Assembly: GCA_965231925.1 (NCBI GenBank)
Contig: OZ246894.1
Location: 1,736,001-1,800,000, forward strand
Length of the DNA: 64,000 nt
Direction of reading: 5' to 3'
DNA from: Poriferisodalis sp965231925
GTDB lineage: Bacteria > Actinomycetota > Acidimicrobiia > Acidimicrobiales > Poriferisodalaceae
The notes under the pieces are model-generated. The model did not search any database, had not been told where the DNA came from, and saw only the letters and a list, made by a program, of their open reading frames with translations. The translations under genes and the position numbers were made by a program. The stretch's first letter is position 1; each line of letters begins with the position of its first letter. Positions 35,245 through 43,261 of this stretch are shown here, in pieces.

Positions 35245-36027
35245 ATGAAAACCGTGCGTGTCATCCCGTGCCTGGACGTGGACGACGGGCGAGTCGTCAA
35301 AGGGGTCAACTTCGTCGGGTTTCGAGATGCGGGCGATCCCGTCGAACTGGCAGCGGCGTATGACCGTCAAGGCGCCGACGAGATCGTTTTTCTGGACATC
35401 ACGGCATCCGCGCATGGTCGCGACACCATCATCGAGCTCGCTCGGCGTACCGCCGAAGAAGTCTTCATACCCTTCACGATCGGCGGCGGCATCCGCACGG
35501 TGGACGATGCCCGGGAACTGCTGCGTGCCGGTGCGGACAAGGTGTCGGTGCTTTCGGCGGCGGTCGCCCGCCCCGAGTTGGTACGCGAGATCGCAGACGA
35601 GTTCGGCAGCCAGTGCGCGGTGGTGGCGGTGGACGCCAAAGCCAACGCACCCGACGCAGGCGGCCGCCAGACGTGGAACGTCTACGTCAAAGGAGGTCGC
35701 TCCGACACGGGCATCGACGCGCTCGAGTGGGTGCGCCAGGTGGCAGAACTCGGTGCTGGGGAGATCCTGCTGACGTCCATGGATGCCGACGGCACCAAAG
35801 CGGGATTCGACCTTGAGCTCACCCGGGCAGTCGTCGACGCCGTGGGGATTCCTGTGGTGGCCAGCGGAGGCGTGGGCACGCTCCAGCACCTGGTCGACGG
35901 AGCCGTCATCGCCGGCGCCGATGCTGTGCTCGCGGCCTCGATCTTCCATTTCGGCGAGCACACGATTGCCGACGCCAAGCGAGCGCTGATGGACGCAGGC
36001 GTCGCCGTGCGACCGCCCTCGGCCTGA
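35245..36027 (+). CDS. hisF: Imidazole glycerol phosphate synthase cyclase HisF
   Basis: Forms IGP and AICAR with HisH ammonia. 260 aa TIM barrel with VIPCLDVDDGRVVKGVNF, FLDITASAHGRDT, TIGGGIRTVDDA, and C-terminal VVASGGVGTLQHLVDG. ATG 35245 is the sixth ATG of a repeated series and the only one that opens a long frame. Last his gene here; hisG, hisI and hisE are not in the window. Confidence 0.96.
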   Translation: MKTVRVIPCLDVDDGRVVKGVNFVGFRDAGDPVELAAAYDRQGADEIVFLDITASAHGRDTIIELARRTAEEVFIPFTIGGGIRTVDDARELLRAGADKVSVLSAAVARPELVREIADEFGSQCAVVAVDAKANAPDAGGRQTWNVYVKGGRSDTGIDALEWVRQVAELGAGEILLTSMDADGTKAGFDLELTRAVVDAVGIPVVASGGVGTLQHLVDGAVIAGADAVLAASIFHFGEHTIADAKRALMDAGVAVRPPSA

Positions 36028-36097
36028 CGAACGGCCCTGCCCCCACGGCCGGCCCCGGCTTCAGCCGTACCGGCAGGTGCCCGCTAGCTTCCCCGCC

Positions 36098-37654
36098 ATG
36101 AGCTACCCCGGCACGTATTCCACGAACGATCCCGACCGGCCAGCGGTGATCATGGCCCGCGACGGGCAGGTCCGCACCTTCGGCGAGCTCGACGCTCGCA
36201 GCTGCCAGTTCTCGCAGCTCATGTGGGCTGCGGGCCTGCGTCCCGGCGACCACGTGGCGATCTTCGCCGACAACAACATCGGCTACTTCGACGCCTATTG
36301 GGCTGCGATGCGCAGCGGTCTGTACTTCACGACGGTCAACCGGTACCTCACCGCCGAAGAAGCTGCCTACGTAGTGAACGACTGCGGTGCGCGCGTGCTG
36401 GTGGCGTCGCCTGCCGTGGTTGACGCAGCGACCGAGATGCTGCCGCTCATCGGCGACTGCGACGTGCGGCTCATGCTGGACGAGGCGGCCGAAGGGTTCG
36501 ATGCGTTCGAAGACGCCATCGCAGCCCACGCCGCAGAGCCGCTCGCCGAGCAGCCACGCGGGTCGGCCATGCTCTACAGCTCTGGCACGACGGGCCGCCC
36601 GAAGGGCATCAAGCGGCCCCTGGACGGAACGTCGATCACCGACCCCGATCTTGTCGGCGTCGGACTTGTGGGCGGCATCTTCGGCATTGGCGAGGGCAGC
36701 ATGTATCTCTCGCCGGCCCCGCTGTACCACTCCGCTCCGCTGTCATTCACCACCGGCACCCAGTCGATGGGCGGCACCGCGGTGGTCATGGAGCGATTCG
36801 ACGCGGCCGAAGCGCTGTCGTACATCGAGCGCTACCGCATCACCCATAGCCAGTGGGTGCCGACGATGTTCAGCCGGATGCTCAAGCTGCCCGAAAGCGA
36901 GCGCACCCGTCACGACCTGTCCAGTCACCAGGTCGCCGTGCATGCGGCGGCACCGTGCCCCGTCGAGGTGAAGCAACAGATGATCGAGTGGTGGGGCCCG
37001 ATCCTGCACGAGTACTACGCCGGCACCGAACTGAACGGCTTCTGCTACGTGAACTCCGACGAGTGGCTCCAGCGCCCCGGAACGGTCGGCAAGCCGCTGA
37101 TCGGTGTCATCCACATCTGCGACGACGAGGGCAACGAGCTGCCCGTCGGCGAGGCGGGCACGATCTACTTCGAGCGCGAGGTTCCGGCGTTCGAATACCA
37201 CAACGACCCCGACAAGACCGCCGATTCCCGTCACGACGCCCATGAGCTCTGGTCGACGCTGGGCGATGTCGGGCGCATTGACGAAGACGGCTACCTGTAC
37301 CTGACCGATCGCAAGGCGTTCATGATCATCTCCGGCGGGGTGAACATCTATCCCCAGGAGATCGAGGACTGCTTGGTGCTGCACCACAAGGTGGCCGATG
37401 TGGCGGTCTTCGGAGTGCCCAACGAGGACTTCGGCGAGGAGGTGAAGGCCGTCGTGCAGCCGGTTGCCGGGGTGGAGGCCGGCAATGCGCTGGCAAGCGA
37501 GCTGTTGGGGTACTGCCGTGAGCACCTCGCGAACTACAAGGTGCCTCGCTCAGTTGACTTCCGGGACGAGCTGCCCCGCCATCCGACCGGCAAGCTCTAC
37601 AAGCGCATCCTGAGAGACGAGTATTGGGGCACCCGGTCCTCGCGCATTGTGTAA
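36098..37654 (+). CDS. Acyl-CoA synthetase (AMP-binding, fatty-acid type)
   Basis: ATP-dependent activation of a carboxylic acid to its CoA thioester. 518 aa. P-loop LYSSGTTGRPKGIK (about residue 165), YYAGTELNGF, the hinge YLTDRKAFMIISGGVNIYPQEIE and the C-terminal catalytic Lys in HPTGKLYKRILRDEY. ATG 36098 is seven codons into the open frame, fitting MSYPGTYSTNDPDRPAVI. Substrate chain unknown; fatty or aromatic acids are plausible. Not operonic with hisF. Confidence 0.9.
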   Translation: MSYPGTYSTNDPDRPAVIMARDGQVRTFGELDARSCQFSQLMWAAGLRPGDHVAIFADNNIGYFDAYWAAMRSGLYFTTVNRYLTAEEAAYVVNDCGARVLVASPAVVDAATEMLPLIGDCDVRLMLDEAAEGFDAFEDAIAAHAAEPLAEQPRGSAMLYSSGTTGRPKGIKRPLDGTSITDPDLVGVGLVGGIFGIGEGSMYLSPAPLYHSAPLSFTTGTQSMGGTAVVMERFDAAEALSYIERYRITHSQWVPTMFSRMLKLPESERTRHDLSSHQVAVHAAAPCPVEVKQQMIEWWGPILHEYYAGTELNGFCYVNSDEWLQRPGTVGKPLIGVIHICDDEGNELPVGEAGTIYFEREVPAFEYHNDPDKTADSRHDAHELWSTLGDVGRIDEDGYLYLTDRKAFMIISGGVNIYPQEIEDCLVLHHKVADVAVFGVPNEDFGEEVKAVVQPVAGVEAGNALASELLGYCREHLANYKVPRSVDFRDELPRHPTGKLYKRILRDEYWGTRSSRIV

Positions 37655-37766
37655 GAGGCTTGAGCCCCGGGCCAGAGCGGCCCGTGAGCGCAGCGAACAA
37701 GAGCGGGCAACAACGGGTGACGCAACGGAAGGCTCCGCCAATCCGCGTAGGTCCTCAGCCGCAGCG

Positions 37767-38465
37767 TTACTGCAAGCCGCTGACGAACGAAGCGATCTGC
37801 TCGCCGACCGCTCGGGCGTGGCCCATCAGGAAATGATCGCCGCCCGAGATCACCTCTCGCTGGGTGTTGGTCCAGCTCCCGGTGATCTCGGCTGCTTCGG
37901 CGGGGGAGCGGAACTGGTCGTGCTGAGGCACCAGAAGCAGTTTGGGTCGCGGATCAGCCGCCGCGCCCATCGACGCCGGGTCGACGATCCGCAGGGGAGC
38001 GGCAATGCCGATCCACGCTGACAGGCCGTCGTGAGTGGTCGCCAGGGAAACATCGCCGCCGAACGACCAGCCTGCTGAGACCACCGGCGCCGCAGCAGCT
38101 GTGCTCGACCGTTCCTCTGCGAGGCCGACGGCGGTGCCGAACGCCGCGGCAGCGTCGAGCTGCTCGGCTTTCCCGTCGTCGTGGCTGCCGCCCGAGCTGC
38201 CGGTGCCCCGGAAGTTGTAGCGAAGCGTTGCGATGCCGCTCGCGGGCAGAGCTCTGAAGAGGTGATCGACGAGCGGATTCCACATGTCGCCGCCGTAGAG
38301 GGGGTGCGGGTGCGAGAGCACGACTGCCGCCGTGGCCCCCTCGGGCCAGGCAGCTTCGGCTTCGAGCACGACGCCGTCTGAGGCGGTTGGCGCAACAGCG
38401 AAGGCCTCGACTGCGAATGGGGGGCCGGGCGTGCTTGCCCTGCCCGAATTCTCTGCGTCATTCAC
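37767..38465 (-). CDS. Alpha/beta hydrolase (dienelactone-type)
   Basis: 232 aa. Oxyanion-side motif SHPHPLYGGDMWN, NFRGTGSSGG, nucleophile elbow AGWSFGG (G-x-S-x-G), and the C-terminal His in SGGDHFLMGHA. Resembles the CocE/YpfH-like short hydrolases with an HPHPLYGG block. GTG 38465 is chosen; it leaves only 25 bp to the divergent groES-like start, so both promoters must overlap each other or coding DNA. Substrate unknown. Confidence 0.82.
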   Translation of the reverse strand: MNDAENSGRASTPGPPFAVEAFAVAPTASDGVVLEAEAAWPEGATAAVVLSHPHPLYGGDMWNPLVDHLFRALPASGIATLRYNFRGTGSSGGSHDDGKAEQLDAAAAFGTAVGLAEERSSTAAAAPVVSAGWSFGGDVSLATTHDGLSAWIGIAAPLRIVDPASMGAAADPRPKLLLVPQHDQFRSPAEAAEITGSWTNTQREVISGGDHFLMGHARAVGEQIASFVSGLQ

Positions 38466-38490
38466 GCCGGTGAACGGTACCGTGCGGGCG

Positions 38491-38934
38491 GTGAGCGCTC
38501 CGGAGACACGCAACGAGCACGGGACTGCTGCAGCGACGAAACCCGCCCGTCCCTCGAAGAGTGCGAAGCCCGGCGGTCGCAAGGCCAAGCCGGCCTCGGC
38601 GCCCGATCACGATGACGACGAGCGTCGGCCGATCAAGATGCTGCACGACCGCCTGCTCGTGCGACTTCCCAACGACGGCTCCGAACGGCGCACGAGCGGC
38701 GGGATCCTGATTCCGGCAACGGCGCAGCAGAACAAGCGCCTCGTGTGGGGCGAAGTCATCGGCGCAGGACCGAACGTGCGAACTGCCCAAGAAGGCGATC
38801 AGGTGCTGTTCAATCCTGAGGATCGCCACGAAGTCGAGGTGCACGGCGACGATTTCCTGATCCTGCGCGAGCGCGACGTGCACGCCATCGCTGCACCTCG
38901 CATCGAGCCCGGCAGCACCGGCCTGTACTTGTGA
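38491..38934 (+). CDS. GroES/Cpn10-family co-chaperonin paralogue with basic N-terminal extension
   Basis: 147 aa. Residues about 55-140 form a Cpn10 domain: IKMLHDRLLVRLPND, a mobile-loop-like RRTSGGILIPATAQQ, WGEVIGAGPN, GDQVLFNPED and FLILRERDVHAI. The first 50 residues are a Lys/Pro/Ala-rich extension (KPARPSKSAKPGGRKAKPAS) followed by an acidic DHDDDE patch, which ordinary GroES lacks. No groEL is adjacent, so it is probably a second, specialised copy. GTG 38491 is assumed. Its stop codon is duplicated by a downstream 15-bp repeat. Confidence 0.8.
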   Translation: MSAPETRNEHGTAAATKPARPSKSAKPGGRKAKPASAPDHDDDERRPIKMLHDRLLVRLPNDGSERRTSGGILIPATAQQNKRLVWGEVIGAGPNVRTAQEGDQVLFNPEDRHEVEVHGDDFLILRERDVHAIAAPRIEPGSTGLYL

Positions 38935-38975
38935 TGTACCGGCTTGTGATGTACCGGCTTGTGACGCACCGGTGA
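38920..38975. repeat. 15-bp tandem repeat duplicating the groES-like stop
   Basis: Unit TGTACCGGCTTGTGA at 38935-38949 and 38950-38964, flanked by a partial copy in the coding end and a decayed copy after. The period is five codons, so TGA recurs in the groES frame at each unit. Gives triple stops in the short leader before trpEG. Confidence 0.8.
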
Positions 38976-38999
38976 CTTTGTTCTCGTAATGCAGCGCCG

Positions 39000-41189
39000 A
39001 TGACCACCGCTCAGACGCAGCTTCGCACCGGCGGCGGCATCACAGTCGCGCTGGAGGCCGCCACCGTCGACGGCGACGCCGAGGTCGAGCACCTCGTCGA
39101 CCGGCTCGACGAGGCCCGGGGGGTGCTGCTGTCGTCGAGCTATGAGTATCCGGGTCGCTACACCCGCTGGGACATGGGCTTCACTGACCCGCCGCTGGCC
39201 ATCACCAGCCGGGCACAGGACGTATCGGTGATCGCACTGAACGAGCGAGGCACCGTGCTGCTGGAACCCGTCCACGAGATGTTGGCGGGCCTTGGCAGCG
39301 TCGCGGGCATCGTCGATCTCGGGCTGGGTGACGGCGACGGCTTCGGCGATGTGGCCTGCCGCATCGAGCGGCCCGACAGGCGCTTCGAAGAAGAAGAGCG
39401 CAGCCGCCAGCCGTCAACGTTCACGGTGGTGCGCGCGCTAGTCGACCTTTTCTCCTGCGACGATCCCCACCTCGGGCTGTACGGGGCGTTCGGGTACGAC
39501 CTCGCTTTCCAGTTCGAGCCGATCTCGCTGACATTGCCGCGTCCATCGGACCAGCGCGACCTCGTGCTCTACCTCCCCGACGACCTGCTGATCGTCGATC
39601 ACGAGGGCGGCATCGCGCAGCGCTTGCGGTATGACTTCGCCGTTAACGGCCGCAGCACCGCCGGGTTGGCGGGCGGCGGCACTCGCGTCCCCTACGAACC
39701 GGATTTCGAGATGGAGGCCCGCGGAGATCACGAACCGGGCGGCTATGCGGCTGGTGTCCGAGCGGCCCGCGACTACTTCGCCCGTGGCGACCTGTTCGAA
39801 GTCGTCACGAGCCAGATGTTCTGCGAGCCCAGCATCGAGCCTCCCTCCGAGCTCTTCCGCCGGCTCAAGGAGCAGAACCCTGCGCCCTACGGGTTCCTCA
39901 TCAATCTGGGACAGGTGGGAACGTCAGGCGAATGGCTGGTCGGCGCGTCTCCGGAGATGTATGTCCGCGTCGAGGGCGAACGGGTCGAGACCTGCCCGAT
40001 CTCGGGCACCATCGCTCGGGGTCAGGACCCCATCGACGACGCATCGCAGATCCTGGCGCTGCTCAACTCGTCGAAAGACGAGTCGGAGCTGACGATGTGC
40101 ACCGACGTGGACCGCAACGACAAGAGCCGCATCTGCGTGCCGGGCTCGGTGAAGGTCATTGGCCGCCGCCAGATCGAGATGTACTCGCGTCTCATTCACA
40201 CCGTCGATCACGTCGAAGGCCGACTGCGTCCGGGGTTCGACGCGCTGGATGCATTTCTCTCCCACACGTGGGCGGTGACGGTGACCGGCGCTCCGAAGAC
40301 CGCAGCAATGATGTTCCTCGAGCAGCATGAGCGCACGGCCCGGGCGTGGTACGGAGGCGCCGTCGGGAAGGTGGGCTTCGACGGCAGCCTCAACACCGGC
40401 CTCACGCTGCGCACCATTCGGGTGGCCGACGGTCACGCGGAGGTTCGGGTGGGTGCCACGCTGCTGTGGGACTCCGTCCCCGAGGAAGAGGAATCTGAGA
40501 CCGAGCTGAAAGCGTCGGCCTTTCTGGACGCGATCCGGCGACCGCGGTCTGCGCCCGACTCGGGCGCGGTCGTTTCGGGACCCAGCCGAAGGCGCATCCT
40601 GCTGGTCGATCACTTGGACTCGTTCGTCCACACGCTGGCGAACTACCTGCGCCAGACCGGCGCCACGGTGGTGACGCGCCGAGCCGGGTTCCCGATCGAT
40701 GAAATCGACCCCGACGAGTTCGAACTCGTGGTGCTGTCGCCTGGCCCTGGCCGCCCCGACGACTTCGGCATTGGTCCGGTGGTCCGCGCAACGATCGATG
40801 CCGGCTTGCCGCTCTTCGGCGTCTGCTTGGGCCTGCAGGGCATCGTGGAGTACTTCGGCGGCTCATTGGGCCAGCTGACTACGCCGATGCACGGCAAGCC
40901 TTCTGCCATTCGCGCGCTCGGCGGGCAGTTGCTCGACGGGCTGCCGAAGGAATTTCGGGCGGGCCGCTATCACTCGCTGTTCGCCCGTCGCAGCGAGGTG
41001 CCCGAGGAATTGGAAGTGACCGCAGTCAGCCTCGACGACGACATCGTCATGGCAGTCGAGCACCGCGAGCTGCCGGTCGCGGCCGTGCAGTTTCACCCGG
41101 AGTCGATCATGTCGCTCGACGATGGGGTCGGGCTGGCGCTGGTTCGCAACGCAGTCGAACGGCTGGTGCCCGGGTGGAGAAGCGGATGA
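39000..41189 (+). CDS. trpEG: Anthranilate synthase, fused components I and II (TrpEG)
   Basis: Converts chorismate and glutamine to anthranilate. 729 aa single chain. The N-terminal chorismate-binding part (to about 510) has GFLINLGQ, VGASPEMYVRVEGERVETCP, CTDVDRNDKSRICVPGSV and TGAPKTAAM. The C-terminal glutaminase (about 530-729) has FGVCLGLQGIVEYFGG with the catalytic Cys and VQFHPESIM. Usual actinobacteria keep trpE and trpG separate; the fusion resembles the alpha-proteobacterial and PhzE-like arrangement. PhzE-type function is less likely given the trp neighbours. Stop overlaps ygfZ by ATGA. Confidence 0.92.
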   Translation: MTTAQTQLRTGGGITVALEAATVDGDAEVEHLVDRLDEARGVLLSSSYEYPGRYTRWDMGFTDPPLAITSRAQDVSVIALNERGTVLLEPVHEMLAGLGSVAGIVDLGLGDGDGFGDVACRIERPDRRFEEEERSRQPSTFTVVRALVDLFSCDDPHLGLYGAFGYDLAFQFEPISLTLPRPSDQRDLVLYLPDDLLIVDHEGGIAQRLRYDFAVNGRSTAGLAGGGTRVPYEPDFEMEARGDHEPGGYAAGVRAARDYFARGDLFEVVTSQMFCEPSIEPPSELFRRLKEQNPAPYGFLINLGQVGTSGEWLVGASPEMYVRVEGERVETCPISGTIARGQDPIDDASQILALLNSSKDESELTMCTDVDRNDKSRICVPGSVKVIGRRQIEMYSRLIHTVDHVEGRLRPGFDALDAFLSHTWAVTVTGAPKTAAMMFLEQHERTARAWYGGAVGKVGFDGSLNTGLTLRTIRVADGHAEVRVGATLLWDSVPEEEESETELKASAFLDAIRRPRSAPDSGAVVSGPSRRRILLVDHLDSFVHTLANYLRQTGATVVTRRAGFPIDEIDPDEFELVVLSPGPGRPDDFGIGPVVRATIDAGLPLFGVCLGLQGIVEYFGGSLGQLTTPMHGKPSAIRALGGQLLDGLPKEFRAGRYHSLFARRSEVPEELEVTAVSLDDDIVMAVEHRELPVAAVQFHPESIMSLDDGVGLALVRNAVERLVPGWRSG

Positions 41190-42067
41190 GCTCGAGAACT
41201 GGTCTGGACCGGCTGGTCGTCGCGACTGTCCCGCGCGATGTCATCATCGTCAGCGGTCCCGAGGCCGAGCTGTACCTCCAGGGCCAGATCTCCGCCGATG
41301 TTGCGGCGCTGCAACCGGATGAGAGCGCCCTGTCTTTCCTGCTGGAGCCGCGCGGTCGCATCGAAGCACTCTTTGTCATCAGCCGTACCGGCCCAGACAC
41401 GTTCGTCGCCGACACCGAACCTGGCTTCGGCGAGGAAATGACCACGTCGCTGGCCCGCTTCAAGCTGCGCACGAAGGTCGAGTTCTCCCCGCAGCAGTGG
41501 ACGATGCACGCAGTGCGCGGCCCTCAAGCGGCCTCGGAACCGACGACCCGGGCAGCGGCAACCGGTCCCGCCAATGCGCCCGAGCACGTGGTGCGCCCGA
41601 CGCTGTGGCCCCACGCCAGTGGCTACGACATGCTGGTGAGTCCCAGCGGCGTCGTTTCCCAAACCGGCAGTGCCCAGCAGATTTCGACGGATGAGTTCGA
41701 GGCGCTGCGCATGGCGTACGGCCTGCCTGCGATGGGCTCGGAGATCCAACCGGGTGACATTCCGAACGAGACCGGACTTGTCGAGCGGGCGGCGTCGTTC
41801 ACCAAGGGCTGCTATCGCGGCCAGGAACTGGTGGAACGGATCGACTCACGAACGGGCGGGCGTCGCAGCGTCTGCCGGCTCCGGGCGGGTGTGCCGCTGG
41901 CGCCCGGCGACGAACTGCACGATGGCGCCGGCACCGTAGTCGCCACGGTGCTGAGCGCAGCAGCGCTCGACGATGCAGTAGTGGGCTTCGCCCTGGCACG
42001 CCGGGATGCAGCTGAAGGGGCGTTCACCTCGGCAACCCAACCTGTCGAACTCGCCGACTTGTTCTGA
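41186..42067 (+). CDS. ygfZ: Folate-binding YgfZ/GcvT-like protein
   Basis: Tetrahydrofolate-dependent helper of Fe-S cluster assembly/repair. 293 aa. The diagnostic motif KGCYRGQELVERIDSR (KGCYxGQE) is near residue 210; N-terminal LYLQGQISADV and C-terminal beta-barrel VVGFALARRDAA fit the family. ATG 41186 overlaps the trpEG stop, so it is translated with the trp genes although it has no known tryptophan role. Perhaps a housekeeping rider. Confidence 0.9.
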   Translation: MSSRTGLDRLVVATVPRDVIIVSGPEAELYLQGQISADVAALQPDESALSFLLEPRGRIEALFVISRTGPDTFVADTEPGFGEEMTTSLARFKLRTKVEFSPQQWTMHAVRGPQAASEPTTRAAATGPANAPEHVVRPTLWPHASGYDMLVSPSGVVSQTGSAQQISTDEFEALRMAYGLPAMGSEIQPGDIPNETGLVERAASFTKGCYRGQELVERIDSRTGGRRSVCRLRAGVPLAPGDELHDGAGTVVATVLSAAALDDAVVGFALARRDAAEGAFTSATQPVELADLF

Positions 42068-42183
42068 AGGGCTCGTGCGGCCGGGGTCACCTCACGAGGA
42101 CTCGTCATTGGCCCCGCTGCGAAGCCCTCACCGGTACGCTCGCAGGCTGTCGTTGACGCAACCGGATTGCAGGGAGCACTGAT

Positions 42184-42498
42184 ATGTCCAAGACCGCACT
42201 GCTGGCCAAGCTGACCGCACAGCCAGGCAGGCGCGACGAACTGCTCGCTGTGATCGCAGACATCGGCATGAGCAATGTCGCGGGAGAGCCCGGCACCGAG
42301 GTCTATGCCGCGCACAAAGACCAGAACGACGACGATGTCGTGTGGTTCTACGAGCTGTACAGCGATCAGGCTTCGCTCGAATCCCACGGCGGCTCCGAGG
42401 GAATGAAGGTCTTCGGACGGGCGATTCGCGACTACATGGCCGGACGGCCTGAACTCTTCATGTTGGACCCAGTCGCCGCCAAGGGCGTCGACTTCTGA
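42184..42498 (+). CDS. ABM-fold antibiotic biosynthesis monooxygenase-like protein
   Basis: 104-aa dimeric ferredoxin-like ABM domain: LLAKLTAQPGRRDELL, NDDDVVWFYELYSDQASLES and an HGGSEGMKVF helix. Relatives oxidise quinols or polyketides, or only bind small aromatics, without metal cofactor. RBS-like AGGGAGC upstream of ATG 42184. Lies between ygfZ and trpF; whether it is transcribed with them is unclear (116- and 76-bp gaps). Confidence 0.88.
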   Translation: MSKTALLAKLTAQPGRRDELLAVIADIGMSNVAGEPGTEVYAAHKDQNDDDVVWFYELYSDQASLESHGGSEGMKVFGRAIRDYMAGRPELFMLDPVAAKGVDF

Positions 42499-42574
42499 CC
42501 TCGACCCGACGTCGGGGTACCCGTTGACCAAGAGCCCGTATCGGCGAGAGGTCCCCTGAGGTGCCAGCAGTGAC

Positions 42575-43249
42575 ATGTTCGTAAAGATCTGTGGTGTCAC
42601 CAACGAAGAGGATGCGCTCGTCGCTGTCGGCATGGGTGCCGATGCGATCGGCTTCAACTTCGTGCCCGGATCGCCACGGCAGATCTCGCCGCGGCTGGCG
42701 CGCGACATCATTCGCCGGCTGCCGGGCGGCATCGTCACGGTTGGCGTCTTTCGCAACGAGCTGCCCGAGCGCGTGGTGCAGATCATGGACGGAGCCGGCT
42801 TGCGGCTGGCCCAATTGCACGGCAACGAGACGGCGGCCGACAGCCGCTGGGTCGCCGAGCGGGTGCCTGGGCTCATCAAGGCTTTCGTCGCAGGCGATCC
42901 CAATGTCGAGCGAGTGCGTGACTACGGCGCTTCGGTGCTGATGCTGGACAGCTCCGAGCCTGGCAGCGGGCGAGTCTTCGACTGGCGACAGCTGGAAGGC
43001 CGAGATCGCGGCATGAGATTGCTGCTCGCGGGCGGGCTGCGCGCCTCCAATGTGGCACAGGCGATCGAGATTGTGCGGCCCTGGGGCGTGGACGTGGCAT
43101 CAGGAGTCGAATCCGAATCCGGCCGCAAGGACGTGCTCGCTATGCGTGAGTTCATTGCGAAGGCGAAGGACGCTGGGGCTCTCTACGAAGCTGCCGAAGA
43201 GTCGGAGGCGCCGGGCCCTGAGGCGCCGTACGACTGGCGCGACGACTGA
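42575..43249 (+). CDS. trpF: Phosphoribosylanthranilate isomerase TrpF
   Basis: TIM-barrel isomerase of tryptophan synthesis. 224 aa. Catalytic Cys in FVKICGVTNEEDA, GFNFVPGSPRQIS, LAQLHGNET, and the phosphate-binding GGLRASNVAQAI with GVDVASGVESESGRKD. The final 20 residues are acidic and extra. ATG 42575. Twelve bases from trpB. Confidence 0.95.
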   Translation: MFVKICGVTNEEDALVAVGMGADAIGFNFVPGSPRQISPRLARDIIRRLPGGIVTVGVFRNELPERVVQIMDGAGLRLAQLHGNETAADSRWVAERVPGLIKAFVAGDPNVERVRDYGASVLMLDSSEPGSGRVFDWRQLEGRDRGMRLLLAGGLRASNVAQAIEIVRPWGVDVASGVESESGRKDVLAMREFIAKAKDAGALYEAAEESEAPGPEAPYDWRDD

Positions 43250-43261
43250 GCGAGGGATGAC

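Noticed and set aside
34444..35961. 505-codon frame opposite hisA and hisF
   Set aside because: Antisense shadow; includes the translation of the 14-bp repeats as a meaningless FMRSPSCDRLHAI-type series.
38466..38490. A bidirectional promoter between the hydrolase and groES-like genes
   Set aside because: 25 bp is too short to hold two promoters; start codons may be further in, so I make no promoter call.
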